From Candidatus Babelota bacterium (lineage in GTDB: Bacteria > Babelota > Babeliae > Babelales > Vermiphilaceae), in contig RXKB01000001.1 of NCBI GenBank assembly GCA_003963225.1, positions 41,957-105,956 of the forward strand: 64,000 nt of DNA. The letters are read 5' to 3'. The notes below the pieces were generated by a model. The model searched no databases. It worked only from the letters and a program-made list of their open reading frames with translations, and was not told the origin of the DNA. Positions 8,253 to 14,373 of the stretch are shown one piece after another. Every line of letters begins with the position of its first letter. Within the stretch, counting starts at the first letter, position 1. The position numbers and the translations under genes were made by a program.

Positions 8253-8319
8253 GGACCTGATCACCGAGTACGAACGAAGACTTTCGCAGCGACCGACTGT
8301 CGTTGCAGGTTGGAGATGA
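8083..8319 (+). CDS. hypothetical protein, 78 aa
   Basis: Starts MPDYKEYLQTNERLTVDG and looks like a compact helical protein. It overlaps the preceding nuclease frame by 170 bases in another phase, and its codon composition looks more natural than the overlapping tail. It is the last gene of the operon, followed at once by a terminator. Confidence 0.6.
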   Translation: MPDYKEYLQTNERLTVDGAKKLRVVMNTKEFGLMYSQTIDQVEDETINEHLLNTLGEDLITEYERRLSQRPTVVAGWR

Positions 8320-8327
8320 TAGACCGG

Positions 8328-8353
8328 CCGGAGGAGAAATCCTCCGGCTTTTT
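8328..8353 (+). terminator. terminator of the nucleotide operon
   Basis: 8-bp stem CCGGAGGA with a GAAA loop, followed by CTTTTTC. Confidence 0.85.
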
Positions 8354-8360
8354 CACAGCT

Positions 8361-8383
8361 AAAAAAAGGCGCCCGAAGGCGCC
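8361..8383 (-). terminator. terminator of the Sel1-like gene
   Basis: Minus strand: GGCGCC stem with a 4-base loop, then seven T residues. It sits back to back with the plus-strand terminator. Confidence 0.8.
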
Positions 8384-8387
8384 GTGA

Positions 8388-8930
8388 TTACTTGGACGCC
8401 TGGTCCTTCTTGGGCTCGACGAACTTCTTGTTGTCCCGTTCGTAGTATCCGAAGCGTGTGTTCCGGTGCACAGGGTCAAAGGGCTTCTGCTCCCCTGCTG
8501 TGGCTTCCTGAATGACTTCTTTGATCTGTTCTTCGGAGGTGATGTTGGCAGCCTTGCAGGCCGCCAGGAGCAGCTTCTTGCCTTCTTCCTGGTCGGCCTT
8601 CACACCAAGCCCCCAATACGTGGCCACACCGTAGTCATGGATCGCAGTAGGGTTGGACACACCGTTCGTCATGGTGGCGGCATGCTTCAGATATGCCAGT
8701 CCGTTTGCCGGTGACGGATTGACCCGTTTGCCGGTGTAGTATCGGACCGCGACCTTGTAGGCCGTGGCCGCGTTGGTCCGGGCTTCCAGCAACAAAGCCT
8801 GATGCTCGGCCGCGTATCGCTGGAGCTGCTGTGGTGCATGTCCTCCCCCGGAAGGGTATTGAGCAAACGATGGGATGGAGGTGAGCGCCATGACTAGCAC
8901 GGCGACGATGGCAGTGAGGATATGTTTCAT
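8388..8930 (-). CDS. exported Sel1-repeat-like protein
   Basis: 180 residues beginning with a signal peptide (MKHILTAIVAVLVMALTSIP, cleavage near SFAQ). The middle holds two tetratricopeptide/Sel1-like units, recognisable by NGLAYLKHAA and DYGVATYWGLGVKAD followed by EEGKKLLLAAC. Sel1 repeats mediate protein contacts, usually in the periplasm or at the surface. The start was moved from 9029 to ATG 8930 where the signal peptide begins. It follows the terminator of the preceding unit by about 20 bases. Confidence 0.75.
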   Translation of the reverse strand: MKHILTAIVAVLVMALTSIPSFAQYPSGGGHAPQQLQRYAAEHQALLLEARTNAATAYKVAVRYYTGKRVNPSPANGLAYLKHAATMTNGVSNPTAIHDYGVATYWGLGVKADQEEGKKLLLAACKAANITSEEQIKEVIQEATAGEQKPFDPVHRNTRFGYYERDNKKFVEPKKDQASK

Positions 8931-8948
8931 GATGTGTATTCTTGGGTC

Positions 8949-8992
8949 TAAAAAAAATCTATGAGGCCGATCCTTTTCAGGGGATCGGCCTC
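8949..8992 (-). terminator. minus-strand terminator
   Basis: Perfect 11-bp stem GAGGCCGATCC, then eight T residues on the minus strand. Ends the unit containing the gene at 9081. Between it and that gene (8993-9080) lies another hairpin built on CCCTGCAT and CCTGG arms. Confidence 0.8.
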
Positions 8993-9080
8993 CAGCCAGG
9001 AGGAGAGCGTTGCCGCAAAGACCCTGCATTGCCCCTGGAGACGCCAGGGATGCAGGGAAGAAAGGACTCCTCCGAAGGGG

Positions 9081-9278
9081 TCAGCTGAGGTCCCCTGCGC
9101 AGAGGACGACGCCGTTCAGGGTAGGACGAATACCCCGACGAAACAACCGGCGGGCACCAACAATCGGATCGCCGGGATCGCCAACGATGCCGCCACTGAC
9201 AGATACCGCTTTGCGAGGCGGTGTGACACGGATTTTAGGGTTGACGGAGCCGGAGGCGGGGTGAGGGATAGTCTTCAT
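9081..9278 (-). CDS. hypothetical protein, 65 aa
   Basis: Proline-glycine-rich product starting MKTIPHPASGSVNP, preceded by CAAGTAAC five bases before ATG, as in several other minus-strand genes here. Its start overlaps the stop of the 27-codon leader frame, which argues for coupled translation. Function unknown. Confidence 0.55.
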   Translation of the reverse strand: MKTIPHPASGSVNPKIRVTPPRKAVSVSGGIVGDPGDPIVGARRLFRRGIRPTLNGVVLCAGDLS

Positions 9279-9358
9279 GACTGGTTACTTGTTTGTTGCT
9301 TGATGCTGTTTACACAAGCCGGATTCAACGCTCGTTGCCCGGAGCGTAAAACTCGCAT
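9275..9358 (-). CDS. possible 27-aa leader peptide
   Basis: ATG 9358 lies 5 bases after a TATATT box and the frame of 27 codons ends with TGA overlapping the next ATG (ATGA at 9275-9278). This arrangement suggests a leaderless leader peptide coupled to the gene at 9081. Too short to judge by composition. Confidence 0.4.
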   Translation of the reverse strand: MRVLRSGQRALNPACVNSIKQQTSNQS

Positions 9359-9411
9359 CAAGTAATATACCCGTTTCCTGCCTCTTACCTCACCGGGGGG
9401 AGGGGAGGGCT

Positions 9412-9440
9412 AAAAAAAGCCTCCCCGTACAGGAGAGGCT
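9412..9440 (-). terminator. terminator after HNH gene
   Basis: GCCTCCCC/GGAGAGGC hairpin with one mismatch, then a seven-T run on the minus strand. Confidence 0.75.
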
Positions 9441-10045
9441 TAGTTCCGTATGAAGGCATCCCACTCGGGAAACCTGGGGTCCCTACGCAGTCTCACAGCC
9501 AGAGGCTTGGGCTTTGGGGCTCCCAGGGGAATACGCAGCTGCAGACCCACCTCGTGAGGTGCCCGGTCGCCCTTCTTACGGTTGTAGGCGATACGGGTGA
9601 GGCCGCAGTTACTCCAGTCTGTCTTGCCACCCTTGGAGCGTGCCACGACGTGGTCAATGTCGCAGTCGTCCCAGCTCAGTTCCTCAAGGGTGTACATATC
9701 CTTGCCCTTCTGCTTTTCCCAGAGGTTGCTCTTGGTCAGGTGAGGGCTTACAACCGGTACCCGGTCGTAGTCGGACAGCACAATGATTGAAGGGACACGG
9801 ATCTGCTGCCGGGCTGTGGCAATAACCCGGTCGCCTTCCCTTGGAGGCAGGCTGACCCAGTCTTCCCAATGAACAGGTCCTACGATCTCATGGTTCTCGT
9901 CAATTTCCAAAGCAGTCGCCACCTTCATTGAAGGGTTCTTGCGACGAGGCTTGGTGAGGAGAAAGAAAGCCCTTCGGACAGAGATCAGCCGCAAGGGTTG
10001 CATGATCCTGTTCAAAAGCAGGACCTTGTCATCGAGTATGTTCAT
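9440..10045 (-). CDS. HNH endonuclease (bacterial type)
   Basis: 201 residues. The C-terminal half carries CDIDHVVARSKGGKTDWSN and YNRKKGDR, the core of the HNH family seen in many bacterial genomes, in which the DH pair binds the metal. The N-terminal half (LLLNRIMQPLRLISVRRAF) is the usual companion segment of this family. The zinc CxxC pair common in the family is reduced to single cysteines. It overlaps the macrodomain gene by four bases. Confidence 0.85.
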   Translation of the reverse strand: MNILDDKVLLLNRIMQPLRLISVRRAFFLLTKPRRKNPSMKVATALEIDENHEIVGPVHWEDWVSLPPREGDRVIATARQQIRVPSIIVLSDYDRVPVVSPHLTKSNLWEKQKGKDMYTLEELSWDDCDIDHVVARSKGGKTDWSNCGLTRIAYNRKKGDRAPHEVGLQLRIPLGAPKPKPLAVRLRRDPRFPEWDAFIRN

Positions 10046-10500
10046 AGGATAGCTATGTAATTGTCATCCAGGAGCCCGTTCAGGATCGGCAGCACCTGTG
10101 TGTTCCAGTCTAACCCACCGTTTCCACAACCTACCTTCGGCAGGCAGATGGGCAGTGGTTGTACGCCGGCCATTGTACTGATGTCACGGACAATTGGCCA
10201 ACACAACTTTAGGCTTTCCGTGCTGGCTCTGATCAGTGTGAGATCCGACGGATCTCGCCAATGGTGTTTTGTGGGGAAGGAAATGACACGTTCCTGCGGA
10301 CACAGTATCGGCACGTTTCCGTGCTGTCTGACTTTCTGACCAAGGGTTCGGCGCAGCCCCGGAAAACGCTCCACGGCTTCCAAGGCCACGCCTCTCCCCA
10401 TGATCAGAAGACCATCGGCATTTACGATGCCGTTGGTTGTAACACAGACCCAGTGTCCACGGCCGTGGTATTCCCAGAGGTTACCCTGTTGAATCTGCAT
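10042..10500 (-). CDS. macrodomain protein (ADP-ribose binding)
   Basis: 152 residues. QQGNLWEYHG, TTNGIVNADGLLIMGRGVA and PKVGCGNGGLDW correspond to the three ligand-binding loops of macrodomains, which bind or hydrolyse ADP-ribose and its derivatives. In phages such proteins can remove ADP-ribose marks used by host defences or take part in NAD salvage; which applies here is unknown. Start chosen at ATG 10500 with GAGG upstream; the frame also allows 10518. It overlaps the upstream gene by about 79 bases in another phase. Confidence 0.8.
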   Translation of the reverse strand: MQIQQGNLWEYHGRGHWVCVTTNGIVNADGLLIMGRGVALEAVERFPGLRRTLGQKVRQHGNVPILCPQERVISFPTKHHWRDPSDLTLIRASTESLKLCWPIVRDISTMAGVQPLPICLPKVGCGNGGLDWNTQVLPILNGLLDDNYIAIL

Positions 10501-10706
10501 GGACCGTCCTCGATCCACTGCACGATGGTGACGCCTGAGCGGTGGTTACGGAGCAGCATTTTCTTTGCCGGATCCATGCCCCGCTCTTTCATCCGCGCAT
10601 CGCGCGTGGGGATGTCCCGGGCCTCCTCGACCGTGAGGTCAACGTATTTGGGAGTCCAGAACCGCTGGTTGGGGATCTTCTGCCGTCTATTCGACGGCTG
10701 CGCCAT
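10422..10706 (-). CDS. hypothetical protein, 94 aa
   Basis: Basic product starting MAQPSNRRQKIPNQRFWTP with a DLTVEEARDI helix. Start at ATG 10706, overlapping the end of the upstream gene by 20 bases. Its 3' end overlaps the macrodomain gene. No recognised domain. Confidence 0.6.
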   Translation of the reverse strand: MAQPSNRRQKIPNQRFWTPKYVDLTVEEARDIPTRDARMKERGMDPAKKMLLRNHRSGVTIVQWIEDGPCRFNRVTSGNTTAVDTGSVLQPTAS

Positions 10707-10917
10707 TTGTGTCGACAAAGTGTTGGATGTAACGGACATTGTTCAACACCATGCGGGCCTTCGCCATTCCCATGGAGAATGGATACCGTCCGCCTGGGTT
10801 CAGAAGGATAGTAGGCTTGCCCTGGTAATCACTGATCACAGGGATGGAAGATTCAGACATCGGCTGCTGGGCCGGGGTACCATTTTCAGAAATATCGGTG
10901 CGAGTAACTTCAGACAT
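10687..10917 (-). CDS. hypothetical protein, 76 aa
   Basis: Starts MSEVTRTDISENGTP; contains GKPTILLNPGGRYPFSMG and a C-terminal helix. Start at ATG 10917 is preferred to 10944. First gene of a three-gene chain leading to the macrodomain protein. Function unknown. Confidence 0.6.
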   Translation of the reverse strand: MSEVTRTDISENGTPAQQPMSESSIPVISDYQGKPTILLNPGGRYPFSMGMAKARMVLNNVRYIQHFVDTNGAAVE

Positions 10918-10927
10918 GTGAGAGTAG

Positions 10928-10956
10928 TTGACTCGAACTTGCAACCTAGCTAAGAT
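10928..10956 (+). promoter_or_regulatory. leaderless promoter of HNH gene
   Basis: TTGACT, 17-bp spacer, TAAGAT, 7 nt to ATG 10964. Divergent from the minus-strand genes. Confidence 0.65.
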
Positions 10957-10963
10957 AGCTTTT

Positions 10964-11470
10964 ATGCAAGTTCGAAATTATTGCTTGGTTTGTGAAGCAG
11001 AAACCAAGAATCCGAAATTTTGTTCATCATCCTGTGCTGCTTCATTTAATAACCGGCATAAACCCAAAAGGACAAAGAAGCAAACCTCCTGTCGAACCTG
11101 TGGTAGTCCTCTAACCGTTTCTCGCAACAAGTATTGTTCTCCGGCCTGTGATCCAACAAAAAGAGATTGGAGCAAGACAACGATAGCAGAAATACAAGCC
11201 GAAGCGCGGTATCAAGGGAGCGCACAAATCCGAAGAATGGCCCGTAAGCTTTGGCAAGAGCAAAACCCTAAGCCTGTATGCTTTTGCTGCGGATATACTC
11301 AGCATGTGGAGGTATGCCATATCAAGAGCATCGCCTCGTTCGATGCAGCTGCCACAGTGGCAGAAGTAAACGCCCCATCAAACTTGGTAGGGCTGTGCCC
11401 AAACCACCATTGGGAATTCGACCGTGGATTACTGCGCCTACCAGGACTCGAACCTGGACCTATAGTTTAG
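10964..11470 (+). CDS. HNH homing endonuclease with zinc fingers
   Basis: 168 residues. Two Cys4-type fingers lie at the N-terminus (CLVC...FCSSSC and CRTCGSP...YCSPAC). The nuclease core is VCFCCGY, EVCHIKSI and LVGLCPNHHWEFD. It is the only such gene on the plus strand, and its last 39 bases are antisense to a tRNA-Arg gene, so the reading frame ends inside that tRNA. A solitary mobile nuclease targeting tRNA sequence is likely. Confidence 0.82.
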   Translation: MQVRNYCLVCEAETKNPKFCSSSCAASFNNRHKPKRTKKQTSCRTCGSPLTVSRNKYCSPACDPTKRDWSKTTIAEIQAEARYQGSAQIRRMARKLWQEQNPKPVCFCCGYTQHVEVCHIKSIASFDAAATVAEVNAPSNLVGLCPNHHWEFDRGLLRLPGLEPGPIV

Positions 11471-11505
11471 GAAACAGTCATGCTATCCAATTACACCATA
11501 GGCGC
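11432..11505 (-). tRNA. tRNA-Arg (CCT)
   Basis: Cloverleaf with acceptor GCGCCTA/TAGGCGC, T-arm CCAGG-TTCGAGT-CCTGG, loop TTCCTAA giving anticodon CCT. Two pairs of the anticodon stem mismatch. CCA not encoded. Confidence 0.75.
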
Positions 11506-11517
11506 GTTCGATCAACT

Positions 11518-12348
11518 CTACTTACTCAGGTCAGAGAACAAAACCGGAGGAGCGTCGTCAAAGACAGCCTCCACCTTGTTCTCCACCTTTGCGAGTTCGT
11601 AAGGCCACTCGACAATGTCCGAGCGGAGCAGCTTGGTTCCTGGGGCCGGCCGGTGCTTCTCCGGAATCCTGGCAAGCTCGTCGGCAGTCAACTCACGCTC
11701 AACCTGTCGACGTCGGTAATAGGTTCCAGTCTTTGCCCACTTCGGATAGTCGGCCCAATTGATACCCTTCTGGAAGAGCATCTCCTGCTGCTCGCCTGAG
11801 CTTTTGCCGTGCAGTTCCTTGTCGGAATAGACCGCCTGGGCGGCTGACGACACACTGTTGCGCCGGGCATCCTTTTCACGCCACAGCAGCACGTTCACGG
11901 CTTCCCATTTGGTGGGCACCTGCCACACGCGACAGTCAAACGTGGCCAGCTTCCAAACCTTGTCGTCAATCTGCGACTGATGGTCCACCAGGTAGGTAAG
12001 CCACATCTTGTTGAATGCAGCAGTGGCGATGGAAGCCAGCACGGACGTGAGCTTGTAGACCTTGCCGTCAAAGAACAGCTCCGACTTCGGATCGTCCTGA
12101 TGCAGGATCAGGGAGATTTCGTCGGACTGCGTGTAACCCAGAACAGCACCCGATTCACGGACAAGCTCCTTGGTGGTGTAGCGAAACATCTCGCTCAGCG
12201 AGCGGTCGAAGGGTTTCTCGAACCCCTTAGTAAATGTGTGGAAGGCACGGCCGTCGATACGGACGGCAACCGGAAGCATGGGAAGCAGCGTACGCTGGGT
12301 TTCCCTTGCCTCGTATTCCTTCATTCTGTCTCCGAATTCATCACGCAT
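11518..12348 (-). CDS. Thg1-like 3'-5' tRNA polymerase
   Basis: 276 residues related to tRNA-His guanylyltransferase. Visible motifs: VRIDGRAFHTFTKGFEKPFD near residues 28-47 (first metal-binding Asp), TQSDEISLIL (second acidic motif), FDGKVYKLTSVLAS, and RRNSVSSAAQ. Thg1-family enzymes add nucleotides to the 5' end of tRNA in the reverse direction; bacterial and phage members repair 5'-truncated tRNAs rather than adding G-1 to tRNA-His. It sits in the tRNA array, so its likely substrates are the phage or damaged host tRNAs (inference). Confidence 0.88.
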   Translation of the reverse strand: MRDEFGDRMKEYEARETQRTLLPMLPVAVRIDGRAFHTFTKGFEKPFDRSLSEMFRYTTKELVRESGAVLGYTQSDEISLILHQDDPKSELFFDGKVYKLTSVLASIATAAFNKMWLTYLVDHQSQIDDKVWKLATFDCRVWQVPTKWEAVNVLLWREKDARRNSVSSAAQAVYSDKELHGKSSGEQQEMLFQKGINWADYPKWAKTGTYYRRRQVERELTADELARIPEKHRPAPGTKLLRSDIVEWPYELAKVENKVEAVFDDAPPVLFSDLSK

Positions 12349-12383
12349 AAAGAAAAAGCCTGTGCTGTTGCACAGGCGTGAAA

Positions 12384-12486
12384 TGGTGCCCTCGGCAGGA
12401 CTCGAACCCGCATACTCGCGCTTATCTAGCGCGTGCTTTCGCCCGGGAATAAGCCGGGAGCTTTAACCAATTGAAGCTACGAGGGC
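12384..12486 (-). tRNA. abnormal tRNA, two candidate anticodon arms
   Basis: Acceptor GCCCTCG/CGAGGGC with encoded CCA, normal D-arm and T-arm, but 103 bases long. The arm in the standard position (CCCGG-CTTATTC-CCGGG) gives anticodon TAT with a T at position 37. A second arm (CGCGC-TAGATAA-GCGCG) looks like tRNA-Ile(GAT) with A at position 33. One of the two is an insertion or an extra-long variable arm. Amino acid uncertain, probably Ile. Confidence 0.6.
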
Positions 12487-12702
12487 TTACTTGGCTGCAT
12501 TCGTCCAGACCTGGCTCACAACCGTTCCATCAGGGTAGATGTAGTGGACGTGATCCGGGTCATTCTTGGGAACTTTTACAGGCGCAGTTTTTGCGACTGG
12601 TGTATGTTCTTTGGACGCAGGCGCCTTGACAGCGGAACAACCCAGCCCGATGGCTGCGGCAATCGCCACAAGTGCGCTAATAGTCTTGATCGAGGTTTTC
12701 AT
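12487..12702 (-). CDS. small lipoprotein
   Basis: 71 residues: MKTSIKTISALVAIAAAIGLGC is a lipoprotein signal with lipobox GLGC, so Cys22 should be lipidated. The mature part is Lys-Pro rich and then holds HVHYIYPDGTVVSQVW. Start follows the 3' end of tRNA-Ser by 9 bases. Unknown role at the host membrane. Confidence 0.7.
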   Translation of the reverse strand: MKTSIKTISALVAIAAAIGLGCSAVKAPASKEHTPVAKTAPVKVPKNDPDHVHYIYPDGTVVSQVWTNAAK

Positions 12703-12711
12703 AACCGAAAT

Positions 12712-12801
12712 TGGCGGATGGAGAGGGATTCGAACCCTCACCGGCATGGTGACCGGACAGCTTAGCAGGCTGTTCTAGCACTCCAACTCTAGCGCCCATC
12801 C
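12712..12801 (-). tRNA. tRNA-Ser (GCT)
   Basis: Class II tRNA: GGATGGG acceptor, loop CTGCTAA, long variable arm, T-arm GAGGG-TTCGAAT-CCCTC, discriminator G and encoded CCA. Confidence 0.93.
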
Positions 12802-13013
12802 ATAAAAAGTCTAACAGCTGCGGTGTATTTGACAAGATCTTTCTGTGCGACCGCCTTCACTCCTCCTGCAGGGATCTCTGAAGCAAGAAAGAAATAGCAG
12901 CACTTGGTGTCAGGACAATACACAGCCACTGAATCGTACCACGCCTTATCAGCAACTTTAACGTGATTGCCAAGGTTATTTTTGTAAACGGTTTTCAGAG
13001 AAACCTGAAGCAC
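12789..13013 (-). pseudogene. truncated PD-(D/E)XK homing endonuclease
   Basis: About 74 codons from GTG 13013, with no ribosome site. YDSVAVYCPDTKCCYFF matches the strand-loop of the complete endonucleases at 30288 and 35323 (YFAVYCRETDKVYII and FAVYCPETKEVYLV), but their N-terminal catalytic half is missing. The stop codon TAG lies inside tRNA-Ser, a 13-base overlap, as for the intact copies. Confidence 0.55.
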
Positions 13014-13020
13014 ACCGTCT

Positions 13021-13284
13021 TTATCGAGCTTCCGATGTTTCTCCTTCAGCAGGCGGTATTTGCTTTGCCTGCCAAGCCTCGTATTTCTTGAGGGCCGATT
13101 CCAGTTCCTTCATAAGCCATCTTATGGTGTCGGCACCATGAAAGACGGCCGCCATGGGAACTGCTTTCCCTTCTGGTGTAATACCTTGAAGGGAAATTAG
13201 ATCCTTACCATTTTCCCCGGCGCCCGGCTCAAGCTTGAGCAAATAGGCGCGACCGTTCTCAGTTGTTGCCGAGTGAAGGATCAT
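13021..13284 (-). CDS. hypothetical protein, 87 aa
   Basis: Starts only 3 bases after the 3' CCA of tRNA-Ser(GGA), so tRNA processing would give a nearly leaderless mRNA. The product has a beta-rich N-terminus (MILHSATTENGRAYLLKLEP) and a C-terminal helix WLMKELESALKKYEAW. No family recognised. Confidence 0.65.
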   Translation of the reverse strand: MILHSATTENGRAYLLKLEPGAGENGKDLISLQGITPEGKAVPMAAVFHGADTIRWLMKELESALKKYEAWQAKQIPPAEGETSEAR

Positions 13285-13287
13285 AAA

Positions 13288-13383
13288 TGGAGGATGGGGT
13301 GGGATTCGAACCCACAGTACCCTGGTAACCCAGCGTACGCCTGCTTTCCAAGCAGGTGCGATAAGCCGTTCCGCCACCCATCC
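13288..13383 (-). tRNA. tRNA-Ser (GGA)
   Basis: Class II: acceptor GGATGGG/CCCATCC, anticodon arm CCTGC-TTGGAAA-GCAGG, long variable arm, encoded CCA. Discriminator is T, unusual for tRNA-Ser. Confidence 0.9.
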
Positions 13384-13390
13384 GTTGAAA

Positions 13391-13702
13391 TCACGTTTCG
13401 AGATGAATCCTGATCTTACAGGGGTTTGTTACCCCGACCCGTTGAATACGGATCACCAATTCATTCGTTGTTTCATCCACCGTCTGCTCGGTGGTGAAAG
13501 TGAACCCAGTCAAGCGTTCCGTAATAGCAGACATCACTGTCTGGAACACTGCGGCCTCTTCCTGCTCTTTTCGTCCTGCACTCATTGGCGCTTCTTCTTG
13601 GTTTTGACGAAAGAAGTCAGGATCACAAATATGGCAATGCTGGTAAACCTCGCATTGACACATAGGCGATCCGTCCTCACGACGCTCGATTGTTTCAGCC
13701 AT
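13391..13702 (-). CDS. hypothetical protein, 103 aa
   Basis: Has a Cys/His cluster near the N-terminus (CQCEVYQHCHICDPDF) that could bind zinc, then a helical and beta segment. It starts 19 bases after tRNA-Arg(TCT). Function unknown. Confidence 0.65.
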   Translation of the reverse strand: MAETIERREDGSPMCQCEVYQHCHICDPDFFRQNQEEAPMSAGRKEQEEAAVFQTVMSAITERLTGFTFTTEQTVDETTNELVIRIQRVGVTNPCKIRIHLET

Positions 13703-13721
13703 AGTTGATGTTGATTGAAAA

Positions 13722-13800
13722 TGGTACCCATGGCAGGAGTCGAACCTGCAACCCTCTCCTTAGAACGGAGTGGCTCTTGTTCCAATTGAGCTACATGGGT
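13722..13800 (-). tRNA. tRNA-Arg (TCT)
   Basis: Acceptor ACCCATG/CATGGGT, loop GTTCTAA, T-arm GCAGG-TTCGACT-CCTGC, encoded CCA. Reads AGA/AGG. Confidence 0.9.
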
Positions 13801-13806
13801 AATAAA

Positions 13807-13883
13807 TGGTGCTGACGGGAGGACTCGAACCTCCAACACCTTGTCCCTCAAACAAAGGCCTCTTCCAATTGGGCTACGTCAGC
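13807..13883 (-). tRNA. tRNA with anticodon GAG (Leu codon) but short variable loop
   Basis: Acceptor GCTGACG/CGTCAGC, five-pair anticodon stem, loop TTGAGGG, T-arm GGAGG-TTCGAGT-CCTCC, encoded CCA. GAG reads leucine CUC/CUU, yet bacterial tRNA-Leu has a long variable arm and this one has only five bases. Confidence 0.75.
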
Positions 13884-14098
13884 TATAGTAGCCTTTTGCC
13901 TCTCAACTCCCTCTTTATGTCATCGAGGTTGTATGGGGCTCCTCCAGTGGCTAGCCATGCTATGAATTGATCAATGACGAATTGTCTATCTTCTTCTTTC
14001 TTCATGACAAACGGGTTTCCCCATTTACCAGGACGACCGATATAGACATCATCAGGACCAAGGACCATTCCTTTTCGGTATCGACCAACTGTGGTCAT
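13883..14098 (-). CDS. DUF4326 family protein
   Basis: 71 residues. VYIGRPGKWGNPF followed by a helix and the GG-PYNL ending is the DUF4326 signature; the family is common in phages and its biochemical role is not established. The start is 4-5 bases after a TACTTT box. The stop codon shares one base with the 5' end of the following tRNA. Confidence 0.85.
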   Translation of the reverse strand: MTTVGRYRKGMVLGPDDVYIGRPGKWGNPFVMKKEEDRQFVIDQFIAWLATGGAPYNLDDIKRELRGKRLL

Positions 14099-14183
14099 AG
14101 TGAAAGTATTGCAGCGTGGCTGTCAGGGGTTCCTCCCGTAGGTTTAGCTTACCCGACGATTCTCGTGCCTTTACCGTGCGCAC
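14052..14183 (-). CDS. possible 43-aa protein
   Basis: A GTG-started frame between a tRNA and the DUF4326 gene, overlapping the latter by 47 bases. The product is basic (VKARESSGKLNLREEP, then a Tyr/His/Trp-rich end). The same DNA also forms a closing stem GCAGCGTG/CACGCTGC, so a structured leader is an alternative. Confidence 0.35.
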   Translation of the reverse strand: MRTVKARESSGKLNLREEPLTATLQYFHYDHSWSIPKRNGPWS

Positions 14184-14194
14184 GCTGCAAAAAG

Positions 14195-14278
14195 TGGCGG
14201 ACATGGAGGGACTCGAACCCCCAGTTTCAGCTCCAATTACGGATCCGACGTTCCGAAGACGTGGCCGGCTACATGTCC
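14195..14278 (-). tRNA. abnormal tRNA, arm order disturbed (anticodon TCG, Arg?)
   Basis: Acceptor GGACATG/CATGTCC, T-arm and encoded GCCA are normal. Only six bases separate position 9 from the anticodon-like arm ACGT-CTTCGGA-ACGT, so there is no D-arm; a D-loop-like AATTGGAGC sits in the 24-base region before the T-arm. If functional the anticodon would be TCG. Confidence 0.55.
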
Positions 14279-14283
14279 AAAAG

Positions 14284-14368
14284 TGCGTGTGGCAGGACTT
14301 GAACCTGCACGGGGTGTGAACCCACCAGACCCTGAATCTGGCGCGGCTGCCAATTACGCCACACACGC
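14284..14368 (-). tRNA. tRNA-Leu (CAG)
   Basis: Class II: acceptor GCGTGTG/CACACGC, arm CCAGA-TTCAGGG-TCTGG, long variable arm, T-loop TTCAAGT. CCA not encoded. Confidence 0.92.
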
Positions 14369-14373
14369 GGTAA

